Below are positions 1 through 5,781 of a stretch of 9,810 nt of DNA, piece by piece. Every line of letters begins with the position of its first letter. The first letter of the stretch is position 1. The translations under genes and the position numbers were made by a program. Source of the stretch: Bacteroidia bacterium (lineage in GTDB: Bacteria; Bacteroidota; Bacteroidia; B-17B0; Aurantibacillaceae); the NCBI GenBank assembly GCA_014379485.1, contig JACMLS010001087.1:1-9810 (forward strand), written 5' to 3'. Under the pieces are notes generated by a model, which was given only the letters and a program-made list of their open reading frames with translations, was not told the origin of the DNA and did no database searches.

Positions 1-24
1 GAATTAACCGAATTGCATGCCTGA

Positions 25-66
25 ATGAAAAAGAAGGCTAACAAAATATTAAGCCTTCCTTTTCAT
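25..66 (+). terminator. Strong hairpin terminator at left edge
   Basis: Positions 25-39 pair with 52-66 through 15 positions with a single mismatch (A32 opposite C59), leaving a 12-base loop. The core arms are GAAGGCT and AGCCTTC. The outer arms are A-rich on the left and T-rich on the right, so the structure could stop transcription in both directions. It probably ends a plus-strand gene lying left of the window and may also stop read-through from the minus-strand operon that ends at 286. The pairing is seen directly; the role is inferred. Confidence 0.6.
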
Positions 67-285
67 CTCACGACACATTGCACATCACAGAACCACCCCT
101 GATTTGTGATAAAAGTAAAGAACGATTTTTCTTTTAATTGAAGTAAATATAAACCGAAAACGAAATAATTAAAGATTTGGTATAAAAAGTTTGTGTTAAA
201 TCAACAGAAAATACCCGAAATATCCGTATTACGGATAAAGATTTTATGTTCTAACAATTTTAATAGGGTAGAAAGGCACCCTCTC
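67..285. other. Non-coding stretch downstream of the regulator operon
   Basis: No plausible coding region is seen on either strand. Three things stand out: a weak stem-loop (ATCACAGA at 84-91 with TTTGTGAT at 103-110, one G-T pair), the palindrome at 221-237 described separately, and a small AGGGT/ACCCT stem (265-269 with 278-282) directly after the stop codon of the response regulator, which has no convincing T-run. No TAnnTTTG promoter was found here on either strand. Confidence 0.6.
221..237. promoter_or_regulatory. Perfect palindrome TATCCGTA-T-TACGGATA, candidate operator
   Basis: Two perfectly complementary 8-base arms are separated by one T. The inner heptamers ATCCGTA and TACGGAT are the same half-sites that form the tandem dyads at 2868-2907 on the other side of the operon. 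With a one-base loop it is a poor RNA hairpin, so a protein-binding site is more likely than a terminator. The half-site spacing is 1 base here and 4 bases in the upstream copies, so the same protein need not bind both. The symmetry is seen directly; the operator role is inferred. Confidence 0.45.
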
Positions 286-945
286 CTACTCCTTTATCAA
301 ACCATTCTTTACAGCAAACAACACCATACCCGCTACGTTGCGCGATCCGGTTTTTTTAAGAATGCTTTCTTTGTGAGAGTTTACAGTGCTGCCGGCAATA
401 AAAAGTTTTTCGGCAATTTCTTTGCTGGTAAATTCTGCGCAGATCATTTGCAGTATTTCAATTTCGCGCTCGCTCAGTTCGTCGCCTTTTTTAAACGAGG
501 GTTTTATTTTTTTATTTTCTACCAGGTTGCGCAAAATGGTTTTTGAAATGGCGGGGTTAAAATAATAACCGTTTTCCATTACGGCGTAAATGGCATCTAC
601 CACAATTTCTATATCGTAATCTTTCAGCAAAAAACCGTGTGCGCCTTTTTCTACCATGTGCAAAATAATTTCTTCGTCGTTGTGCATGGTAAGGATCAGG
701 ATCTTTATTTCCGGATATTTTTCGCGCAGCACGGCCGTAGTTTCTGCACCGTCAAGGCCCGGCATTTCATAATCGAGTAAAACAACATCAATATGTTTAG
801 TCTTCAATTGTTCAAGCAGATTATTTCCGTTTACAGCCTCTACTGCAATCTGCAATTCGTCAAACTCTTTGAGCAGAGAGATCAGCCCGCGTCTGAATAA
901 TTGCTGATCGTCTGTAACAGCTATTTTAATTTTCTTTTTCCTCAT
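286..945 (-). CDS. LuxR/NarL-type DNA-binding response regulator
   Basis: A two-domain response regulator that would be phosphorylated by the kinase encoded just upstream and then bind DNA. Numbered from the ATG at 945 (219 aa), residues 6-120 form a receiver domain: acidic pair D12-D13, phospho-acceptor D58 in LLDYEMPGLDG, T86 and K108 in the usual switch positions. Residues 155-215 form a LuxR-type helix-turn-helix (LSEREIEIL, then SKEIAEKLFIAGSTVNSHKESILKK). An in-frame ATG at 960 would add five residues (MKYHC). I prefer 945 because receiver domains normally begin a few residues before the first beta strand. Either start overlaps the end of the kinase gene, indicating translational coupling. 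Family assignment is very secure; the targets are unknown, though the nearby ATCCGTA dyads are candidates. Confidence 0.95.
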   Translation of the reverse strand: MRKKKIKIAVTDDQQLFRRGLISLLKEFDELQIAVEAVNGNNLLEQLKTKHIDVVLLDYEMPGLDGAETTAVLREKYPEIKILILTMHNDEEIILHMVEKGAHGFLLKDYDIEIVVDAIYAVMENGYYFNPAISKTILRNLVENKKIKPSFKKGDELSEREIEILQMICAEFTSKEIAEKLFIAGSTVNSHKESILKKTGSRNVAGMVLFAVKNGLIKE

Positions 946-1747
946 GCAATGGTATTTCAATTGTTATCCGTGCTTCACTCTGTCCCACAGTAAAATATTG
1001 TATAGATGCTTTAATCATTTGTGCGCGGCTCTGTATGCTTTTCAATCCTATGCCCCGGTGTTCTTCGGTAAGTCTATAAATTTTTTCAGAAGTAATTCCT
1101 TCACCGTCATGTGCAATAAGAAGGCTTACATTTTTTTGGTTTCCGGCCAGGTGCAATTTTATTTTTGATGCGCGTGTATGTTTTACAATGTTGGTAATCA
1201 CTTCCTGCGTAATGCGGTATAACTGCAATTCTGTTGCTGTTGGCAGTTTAAGCCCTTCACCTTCATTTACAAACTCAACAGCAATCTTGCCAGAGTTGTT
1301 TATGTGGCGGCACAATTCATTAATACCTTTTGCGTAACCCAATTTGCGCAGTGTGGGCGGCGCAAGGTCTCTTGCAATACCCCGTATGCCCTGTATACTT
1401 TCTTCAAGCAGTTTCAGGTTATCTTTCATAAGCTCGTTTACCAATTGCCCGTCATTGCTGTTGCGCGAAATTTTTGTAAGATTTAGTTTTATCACATTCA
1501 GCATAGTGCCTACATCATCGTGTATATTTTTGGCAATGCGTTCGCGTTCTTTTTCTTCTACCTGTATGGTAGCCTCTAATAATTCGCGCTGGTGCTTGTT
1601 CTCTGCCTCGCGCGCCAGGTTTTGCTGTGCCAGTACTTTTTTCTGATAGAGAAAAACAAAAACAATTATAGAAAGCGCAAGTATGATCATACCCAAACTA
1701 CCGGCAAGAATCATAAGCGTAATAGTTGTATGGCTCATCGTTTCCAT
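926..1747 (-). CDS. HisKA_3-type sensor histidine kinase with minimal sensor
   Basis: A membrane histidine kinase of the NarX/DesK-like class, 273 aa. Residues 8-34 form one transmembrane helix, residues 38-72 a charged coiled-coil linker, and the dimerisation/phospho-acceptor motif is KNIHDDVGTMLN with H76. The ATP-binding domain follows: N box around N186 (QEVITNIVKHT), a G1-like box HDGEG at 213-217, and GIGL at 232-235. The first Asp of the usual DxGxG is His213 here. Only about seven residues lie outside the membrane, so a periplasmic sensor domain is absent and the preceding membrane protein probably senses. The gene overlaps its upstream neighbour: the in-frame ATG at 1738 forms ATGA with that gene's stop codon, so the true start may be 1738 (270 aa). 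It overlaps the response regulator at its 3' end. Confidence 0.93.
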   Translation of the reverse strand: METMSHTTITLMILAGSLGMIILALSIIVFVFLYQKKVLAQQNLAREAENKHQRELLEATIQVEEKERERIAKNIHDDVGTMLNVIKLNLTKISRNSNDGQLVNELMKDNLKLLEESIQGIRGIARDLAPPTLRKLGYAKGINELCRHINNSGKIAVEFVNEGEGLKLPTATELQLYRITQEVITNIVKHTRASKIKLHLAGNQKNVSLLIAHDGEGITSEKIYRLTEEHRGIGLKSIQSRAQMIKASIQYFTVGQSEARITIEIPLHEEKEN

Positions 1748-2376
1748 AATGCAAGACCAAAAAGAATATTCATTGCCACATTCAGTATATCATGTATGTG
1801 CCACATTCTATCAAAATAAACGTCAGAAAAACCCAACATATAATTACTGAAAATAAACAAAAAAAAGTTACCCGAAAAATAGATCAATACACCTGAGTTG
1901 AACCAGAACATGGGGTTATCAAAAAGATTTTTGTATTCTAACTTTTTAAGCAGAGAATAAAAGAAAAAAAGCGAATACAGCATAAGCACCAAAGATTCTG
2001 TGGCAGAAGAAATAGAATCTACACTGCTCAGCAGCTCAAAGAAAAACGAATCTACAAAAGCAAGGATCAGGAAAAGTATTGAAACTATAATGAGCGCAAT
2101 CTTTACTCCTTTTTTTTCTGATTTAAAATAATAGACAGCGCTTAATAAAATAAATTCTGCCGGAGTAAAAACATGAAACACAAAAAGATTGTTGATACCA
2201 TATTTGCCAAGTATTAAAGAGCAAAGGTCAGAGGCAAAGGCCAGAATAGAAAACAAAAATAAAACCCTCAGCTCGCGCGTAAGGGTTTTAAATCTTAACA
2301 TTCCAATACAAACAAGTAATAAGGCAACTGTTATAGGTACATATTCAAAAATTATACTGATATAATTATTCTGCAT
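1735..2376 (-). CDS. Seven-helix integral membrane protein, probable sensor partner
   Basis: A 213-aa polytopic inner-membrane protein with about seven predicted helices, near residues 12-27, 38-57, 62-84, 91-110, 124-143, 155-176 and 190-211. Short charged loops such as RFKTLTREL and KSEKKG separate them. There is no signal peptide or catalytic motif. The NPMFWFNSGVLIYFSG stretch and the WHIHDILN segment in the last helix are its most distinctive parts. The start overlaps the upstream gene by 11 bases, and the stop overlaps the ATG at 1738 of the kinase gene. Because the kinase has almost no extracytoplasmic region, I infer that this protein provides the sensory input. I recall similar membrane proteins next to such kinases in other Bacteroidota, but cannot name the family. 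Confidence 0.85.
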   Translation of the reverse strand: MQNNYISIIFEYVPITVALLLVCIGMLRFKTLTRELRVLFLFSILAFASDLCSLILGKYGINNLFVFHVFTPAEFILLSAVYYFKSEKKGVKIALIIVSILFLILAFVDSFFFELLSSVDSISSATESLVLMLYSLFFFYSLLKKLEYKNLFDNPMFWFNSGVLIYFSGNFFLFIFSNYMLGFSDVYFDRMWHIHDILNVAMNILFGLALWKR

Positions 2377-2686
2377 TGCCGTTTAATGAATTGTCTTTTC
2401 CGCACCTTGGCGGACATGGATAAGATCGCTCTCCAATGATTCCATTTTCAAGATCGTTTCCATGATGGTCCACCCCGCACAAAATTAACTGTTGTACGCC
2501 TTTATCATCCAATGCATAGTAAATTCTTATCCCCAAACAATCCGGCTGGCCCAGAATTCTTAAAATGAGCCTTGAGCCAAAGAGATGGCCCTTAAGTTGC
2601 TTTGGATGAGCTTTTCTGTAATTGGCTGTCCATTCAGCAGCCAGTTTTAACGGAAATTCTTCCGCTTCGTTTCCTGTAATGTGCAT
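2366..2686 (-). CDS. Small conserved-looking soluble protein with CPPRC motif
   Basis: The 106-aa product of the first gene in the four-gene regulatory operon. There is no signal peptide or membrane segment. The middle (roughly residues 30-80) reads like alternating beta strands: HLFGSRLILRILGQPDCLGIR, then IYYALDD and QQLILCGVDHHGNDLE. The C-terminal tail has two cysteines in CPPRC (C91, C95) preceded by histidines, which might bind metal or respond to redox. Its stop codon lies inside the start of the membrane-protein gene. The leader before the ATG is A-rich, as is usual in this phylum. From memory, small proteins with this GIRIYY...GVD...GNDLE pattern occur in many Bacteroidota, often beside regulators. 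I know of no assigned function. Confidence 0.8.
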   Translation of the reverse strand: MHITGNEAEEFPLKLAAEWTANYRKAHPKQLKGHLFGSRLILRILGQPDCLGIRIYYALDDKGVQQLILCGVDHHGNDLENGIIGERSYPCPPRCGKDNSLNGNAE

Positions 2687-2867
2687 AAGTTTTTGGTTTT
2701 TTGATCATGAAACAAAAGAGATTTTACAATTCTGATTCATGGGGGGTTTATAAAAAATTGTTGTGCGGAAGTTAAGTTCTCCCTAAAGGCAGGTACAGCG
2801 AAAAAAAAATGCCAAAAGAATCAACAGCATACAAATCAGCCACATGAAAAAATACCGGGATCAAAAA
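2687..2867. other. Upstream region of the four-gene operon
   Basis: This spacer should contain the promoter of the minus-strand operon starting at 2686. I searched the minus strand for TAnnTTTG and found no exact copy, so no promoter is called. The 20 bases before the ATG are A-rich on the coding strand, consistent with Bacteroidota translation starts. No coding region is seen. The tandem dyads begin directly after it. Confidence 0.4.
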
Positions 2868-2907
2868 ATCCGTATTTATAAGGATAAGAATCCGTATAAA
2901 TACGGAT
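2868..2907. promoter_or_regulatory. Two tandem ATCCGTA dyads, candidate operator
   Basis: Site 1 (2868-2885) is ATCCGTA-TTTA-TAAGGAT, and site 2 (2890-2907) is ATCCGTA-TAAA-TACGGAT. Site 2 is a perfect 7-4-7 dyad; site 1 has one mismatch. The two sites repeat with a 22-bp period, about two helical turns, which places them on the same face of the DNA. The outermost arms also form a perfect 13-bp inverted repeat (2868-2880 with 2895-2907). The same half-sites recur at 221-237. This fits a binding site for a dimeric regulator such as the NarL-type protein of this operon, but the dyads are also 19 bp from the HNH gene and could control that instead. The structure is seen directly; the role is inferred. 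Confidence 0.55.
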
Positions 2908-2925
2908 AGCGAAAAACCCTTATAA

Positions 2926-3525
2926 ATGCCTATGGTTTTTCTTTTTCAACCCTGCTACATTTGGCTAAATCTTGTTGTGGTGGTTAAAGATGATGGCAAC
3001 GGTGCAAAGAAACATTCTGTAAGAAGCAGAGAAATTAAAATTACTCCTGCCGAAAGCCTGGAGTATTGGTGCAGGGAATTTTATTGCACTAAAAAAGACC
3101 TGCTCGATGCTGTTTCGAAGGTAGGCACTTCTGTTATTACCGTTGATGCGTATTTAAGTATGAATTTTAAGAAAGGAGAACGCCGCATGAGAAACAAAAC
3201 AACAAGAGGCACTGCGTTTAAAGAAGAACTTGTGCAAAAGGTTTGGGAAAAAGCTGCACCTGCACCCGGCTTTGATCCGGAATTAGTACGCAAAGACCAT
3301 TGCGGCGCGCTTATAAAACGCAGCATGTTTGGCCAGGCAAACGATTATTTGTCTATGGGCTGGGAAATTGATCATATAAAACCTGTTACAAAAGGCGGCA
3401 AAGACAATTTAGATAATCTGCAACCTCTGCAATGGGAAAACAATTTTGCAAAAGCTGAGTTCTATCCGTATTGGGATTGTTTGGTGAGTACAATTGCTAT
3501 GAAATTTAATGGGTATGTGAAGTAA
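2926..3525 (+). CDS. DUF3606-HNH endonuclease fusion protein
   Basis: A 199-aa open frame with two recognisable parts. Residues about 30-80 (SVRSREIKITPAESLEYW to AYLSMN) match the DUF3606 pattern, a roughly 50-aa helical domain of unknown function. Residues about 88-185 match a small HNH nuclease family: RKDHCGALIKRS, then GWEIDHIKPVTKGGKDNLDN and LQPLQWENN. The probable catalytic and metal residues are D149-H150, N164 and N172/N173. An internal ATG at 3187 falls exactly at the domain boundary. The first 20 residues (MPMVFLFQPCYIWLNLVVVV) are hydrophobic and unusual for DUF3606. A TACATTTG promoter-like element at 2956-2963 lies inside them, so translation may begin at a GTG at 2977 or 2980. 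The start is therefore uncertain, while the domains are clear. DNA cleavage is inferred from the family. Confidence 0.8.
   Translation: MPMVFLFQPCYIWLNLVVVVKDDGNGAKKHSVRSREIKITPAESLEYWCREFYCTKKDLLDAVSKVGTSVITVDAYLSMNFKKGERRMRNKTTRGTAFKEELVQKVWEKAAPAPGFDPELVRKDHCGALIKRSMFGQANDYLSMGWEIDHIKPVTKGGKDNLDNLQPLQWENNFAKAEFYPYWDCLVSTIAMKFNGYVK
2956..2963 (+). promoter_or_regulatory. TACATTTG, possible -7 element for the HNH gene
   Basis: An exact match to the Bacteroidota -7 consensus TAnnTTTG. It falls 30 bases inside the longest reading of the HNH gene and just before in-frame GTG codons at 2977 and 2980. No clear TTTG/TTG -33 element lies 17-23 bases upstream. If it is functional, the annotated ATG cannot be the start and the leader is very short. 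A chance occurrence is quite possible. Confidence 0.3.
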
Positions 3526-3562
3526 CGTTGTTTGTTCTTATGAAAGAAAGTTTACTAATGGT

Positions 3563-3672
3563 TGGAAGATTGGAAAGGTGGAAGATTGGGTTGTTTACTC
3601 TGAAGGGGATTTTTTTTATTTCTCTTTATCGAAAACCAAACACAACCTTCCATTCTTCCATCATTCCACCCA
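3563..3672. repeat. Direct repeat TGGAAGATTGG plus imperfect inverted copy
   Basis: TGGAAGATTGG occurs twice, at 3563-3573 and 3579-3589, with a 16-bp period. About 50 bases downstream, 3644-3672 is a degenerate reverse complement: CAACCTTCCATTCTTCCA is read on the other strand as TGGAAGAATGGAAGGTTG. The two sides could fold into a long imperfect hairpin in the 3' untranslated region of the HNH transcript. Short GGAAGATTGG-type repeats are, from memory, common between genes in this phylum. Confidence 0.5.
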
Positions 3673-3725
3673 TTGCAAAACACAGGTAATTAAATCAATT
3701 GGATGTAATCTTCTGATAATAAAAC

Positions 3726-3791
3726 ACCGCAGTCTGGCGGCTCTTATATTGTTAGGGTGGTTTAGCGCTTTGGCTGCGGTTGTTTTTTTTT
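3726..3791 (+). terminator. Possible long-loop terminator after the HNH gene
   Basis: ACCGCAG (3726-3732) pairs perfectly with CTGCGGT (3774-3780) and is followed by TG and a nine-T run at 3783-3791. The 41-base loop is long for an intrinsic terminator. A competing short hairpin, CCGC-AGTCTG-GCGG, lies inside the left side. The T-run on the plus strand fits the end of the HNH transcript. Confidence 0.4.
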
Positions 3792-3800
3792 GAGGGACGA

Positions 3801-3818
3801 GAGAAAGGGACGAAGGAC
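3801..3818 (+). repeat. Purine-rich repeat, copy 1
   Basis: GAGAAAGGGACGAAGGAC is matched at 17 of 18 positions by 4361-4378. It sits just before the start of the orphan membrane-protein gene, and the other copy sits just after its stop. Surrounding bases are also G/A-rich in both copies (GAGGGACGA, GTGATGGGTGA). It is probably a dispersed intergenic repeat. Confidence 0.5.
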
Positions 3819-3849
3819 GAGTGATGGGTGAACAGAAATAAATTTTTAT

Positions 3850-4359
3850 ATGGAATCAAAAATAAAAAAGACAAAAAAAAGTAAGCAGAAAAGCCTTGCA
3901 AAAAAATTAGGCAAAACCGGAACAGCGATTGTTGCCGTACTCACTTTTATAGGCGCTTCTTTTGGCGCATGGCAAGCCTATAAATATGTAAACACCAAAA
4001 ATGCAGCCGGCGCATGGAAAATTAAACTCACCACCACAAAAAGTTCTTATAAACCCTACATAGGAGAAACTATGGGAATAAAAATTTTCCTGAAACAAGA
4101 TGGTGAAAATATAACAGGCACCGGAGAAAAATGGGATTACAACGGAGCAATACTGCCATATGATCAGCACCGCAAACTCGAATTAGAAGGCACAGTAGAC
4201 GGCAAAGAATTAAAAATAAATTATATTTTACACGGAGCCAAACGCGAGTCGCGCGGAATTTTTAATCTGATAGTAACAGAAGGCGAAAAAAAACTGGAAG
4301 GAACTTTTTTAGGTACGGCTGGCGATGCGAGTGGAATTGTTGAGGGTGGAAGGGAGTGA
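3850..4359 (+). CDS. Orphan single-pass membrane protein with beta-rich domain
   Basis: A 169-aa protein I cannot assign to a family. Residues 1-22 are strongly basic, residues 25-47 form one transmembrane helix, and residues 54-162 are predicted beta-rich with repeated tight turns (KQDGENITGTGEKWD, ELEGTVDGKELKIN, GTFLGTAGDASG). This resembles a small up-and-down beta barrel. The positive-inside rule places the N-terminus in the cytoplasm and the beta domain outside the inner membrane, anchored as a type II protein. There are no cysteines and no catalytic motif. The last few residues (VEGGRE) are encoded by the start of the purine-rich repeat region, so the C-terminus may have been altered by that repeat. 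It stands alone between the HNH gene and a convergent cassette. Confidence 0.75.
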   Translation: MESKIKKTKKSKQKSLAKKLGKTGTAIVAVLTFIGASFGAWQAYKYVNTKNAAGAWKIKLTTTKSSYKPYIGETMGIKIFLKQDGENITGTGEKWDYNGAILPYDQHRKLELEGTVDGKELKINYILHGAKRESRGIFNLIVTEGEKKLEGTFLGTAGDASGIVEGGRE

Positions 4360-4360
4360 A

Positions 4361-4378
4361 GAGAAAGGGGCGAAGGAC
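4361..4378 (+). repeat. Purine-rich repeat, copy 2
   Basis: GAGAAAGGGGCGAAGGAC differs from 3801-3818 at a single position (G for A). The G/A-rich flank begins around 4341, inside the last codons of the upstream gene. Confidence 0.5.
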
Positions 4379-4591
4379 TGGGGATGAGTGAGAGAGTGAA
4401 AGTTGAAAGTTATGGGTTGGAGATTGAGGTCCTACAATTTAAATCTTACATTCAGAACACCACCTGCCCACATTTTTTACAATCTTGGTATTCTCCAATC
4501 AGGTATGGCCCTTTGCACATTGCCATTTCATTAAAGTGCGGTTATTTATATAATCTTTACTTAAAAGTTTGCCTCCAGCAGCACAAGGCCC

Positions 4592-4630
4592 AAAATCACA
4601 CAAAAAGTATGACACATTTTGTGTGATTTT
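4592..4630. terminator. Bidirectional terminator between convergent genes
   Basis: Perfect 14-bp arms AAAATCACACAAAA (4592-4605) and TTTTGTGTGATTTT (4617-4630) enclose an 11-base loop. T-runs follow on the plus strand (4627-4631) and, more weakly, on the minus strand. Its position between 4359 and 4663 fits termination of both converging transcripts. Confidence 0.85.
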
Positions 4631-4662
4631 TAAAAAAGAGTTTGCGTTCCGAAAAAACTACC

Positions 4663-5754
4663 TTATGAAACAACAAGAGATCCGCTTTGATCTGCCGGAG
4701 CATACATTACACGCACATTTACTAAATAATTTCTTCCCTTAACAAGCGGCAAAGCTATTTTGGCGTTTTTTTCGAGGCCGCTGTCATCATCGCCGGCCAT
4801 GTAATAGGTTTCTGTTTTTGTTTTTTCAGAAATTACCATTACAGTATCTAACTTGCCTACTGTTTGAAAAGTGTATTTTTTTGTAGAGGGTGCTGTAAAA
4901 ATAAAATCACTTTGTCCGCCAGTGCCTGCGTTAATTGTTACAGATTTGTGCAACTGAAGTTTTGATTTTTTGGAGATAGGCGGATAAAAAGATTTTACAC
5001 CTTTAATATCATTTGCCGAAATAATTCCCGGAGGAAAAATTCCTGGCCTGTATGCCGCAGGTTCTAAAACAAGGCCGGCACCAAATTCATACTCCATAAT
5101 AGATTTAGGATCCCAGGCAGTACCTTTTACCTGGTTAGCAGGCATTTTATCAATGATATTACTATTAATTTCTTTTTTAGACCACTTGTTTGGCGGACCA
5201 GAAAATTCTTTATAAACCGCTTCCTTATCCCACTCAATACCAGAAAATGGGCTTTGATGTTCGTGCTGAAAACCTATGGCGTGTCCAATCTCATGCAAAG
5301 CAGTAGCCATTCCCTCTGCATCTTTTACAAGATCAATTCCAAAATTCATTGTTCTTTCATTTTTAGCTGCGTCTAAAATTTCGCGCCCCACCCATGACCA
5401 GGAATCTTCTTTATGATCAAAACCAATTCTTACCAGCGAATCTTCTTTAGTAGAAACCTCTTTAAACGAAATACCAATACCAAGTTTTTTCCAGATCTGA
5501 AAAGCCTGCCTCACCACTTTTTTTTGAGATTCAGCGCCTTCAATAAACATATATGTAATCTCTGTACCATTTACCCATTTTAAACTGCTGGAAAGAATTG
5601 CATTTCTTCTATGCTCTGTTACACCGGCTTTAAAAATTCTTTTAACAGTGGCTGGTTGCCTGCAGTGTTTTATTTTTACACTTTTTTCTTTTTTTGTTTT
5701 CATATGTACAGATTTTACTTGTTGGCTTTTTTTGGATTGTTGGTTTCGTTTCAT
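4663..5754 (-). CDS. Astacin-like (M12A) zinc metalloprotease with PPC-like domain
   Basis: A 363-aa zinc endopeptidase. Residues about 58-258 form the protease domain: SWSWVGREIL, NERTMNFGI, the zinc site HEIGHAIGFQH with H154, E155, H158 and H164, extended to HEHQSP as in astacins, and a Met-turn SIMEY with M220 and Y222. Residues about 265-363 resemble a bacterial pre-peptidase C-terminal (PPC) domain, with an FIFTAPSTKKYTFQT strand pair and the acidic loop GDDDSG. The N-terminus is a 40-residue lysine-rich segment with no hydrophobic core, so no Sec signal or lipobox is visible, which is unusual for a secreted-type protease. An in-frame ATG encodes M18. The gene lies 27 bp after the GH25 gene, so co-transcription is likely. 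The catalytic assignment is secure; substrate and location are unknown. Confidence 0.92.
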   Translation of the reverse strand: MKRNQQSKKSQQVKSVHMKTKKEKSVKIKHCRQPATVKRIFKAGVTEHRRNAILSSSLKWVNGTEITYMFIEGAESQKKVVRQAFQIWKKLGIGISFKEVSTKEDSLVRIGFDHKEDSWSWVGREILDAAKNERTMNFGIDLVKDAEGMATALHEIGHAIGFQHEHQSPFSGIEWDKEAVYKEFSGPPNKWSKKEINSNIIDKMPANQVKGTAWDPKSIMEYEFGAGLVLEPAAYRPGIFPPGIISANDIKGVKSFYPPISKKSKLQLHKSVTINAGTGGQSDFIFTAPSTKKYTFQTVGKLDTVMVISEKTKTETYYMAGDDDSGLEKNAKIALPLVKGRNYLVNVRVMYAPADQSGSLVVS

Positions 5755-5781
5755 CTAATTTACAGTTTTTTATTTCAAAAT

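Larger units (their letters stand above)
3526..3849. other. Non-coding region with repeats and a terminator
   Basis: This gap of more than 300 bases holds an 11-bp direct repeat and an imperfect inverted copy (3563-3672), a terminator-like stem with a T9 run (3726-3791) and a purine-rich repeat (3801-3818). An open frame from 3578 to 3793 crosses the repeats and the terminator; it ends in a hydrophobic stretch (SLAALILLGWFSALAAVVFF) but has no convincing start or family, so I do not call it. No promoter for the gene at 3850 was identified. Confidence 0.5.
4360..4662. other. Convergent intergenic region
   Basis: This 303-bp gap lies between the plus-strand membrane-protein gene and the minus-strand protease. 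It contains purine-rich repeat copy 2, a short tandem GAAAGTT duplication near 4398-4411 and a strong terminator at 4592-4630. An open frame at 4384-4626 ends inside the terminator, starts in the repeat and matches nothing I know, so it is not called. Confidence 0.5.

Noticed and set aside
2926..3525. Homing endonuclease of an intron or intein
   Set aside because: No split gene, intron core or intein motifs are visible around it. The HNH type resembles small free-standing bacterial proteins.
3578..3793. 71-codon open frame ending in a hydrophobic stretch
   Set aside because: It runs through the repeats and the terminator T-run, has no A-rich leader or recognised family, and its hydrophobic end could reflect T-rich non-coding sequence. 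A hydrophobic micropeptide from an unusual start cannot be excluded.
3850..4359. Membrane-anchored beta-barrel effector of a cyclic-nucleotide antiphage system (Cap15-like)
   Set aside because: There is only one helix rather than two, and no nucleotide cyclase or other defence gene lies beside it. The neighbouring HNH protein is not enough.
4384..4626. 80-codon open frame in the convergent gap
   Set aside because: It starts inside the purine-rich repeat, ends within the perfect terminator stem and has low-complexity, family-free sequence.
4663..5754. Type IX secretion substrate
   Set aside because: There is no N-terminal signal peptide, and the C-terminus resembles a PPC domain rather than a type IX sorting domain.
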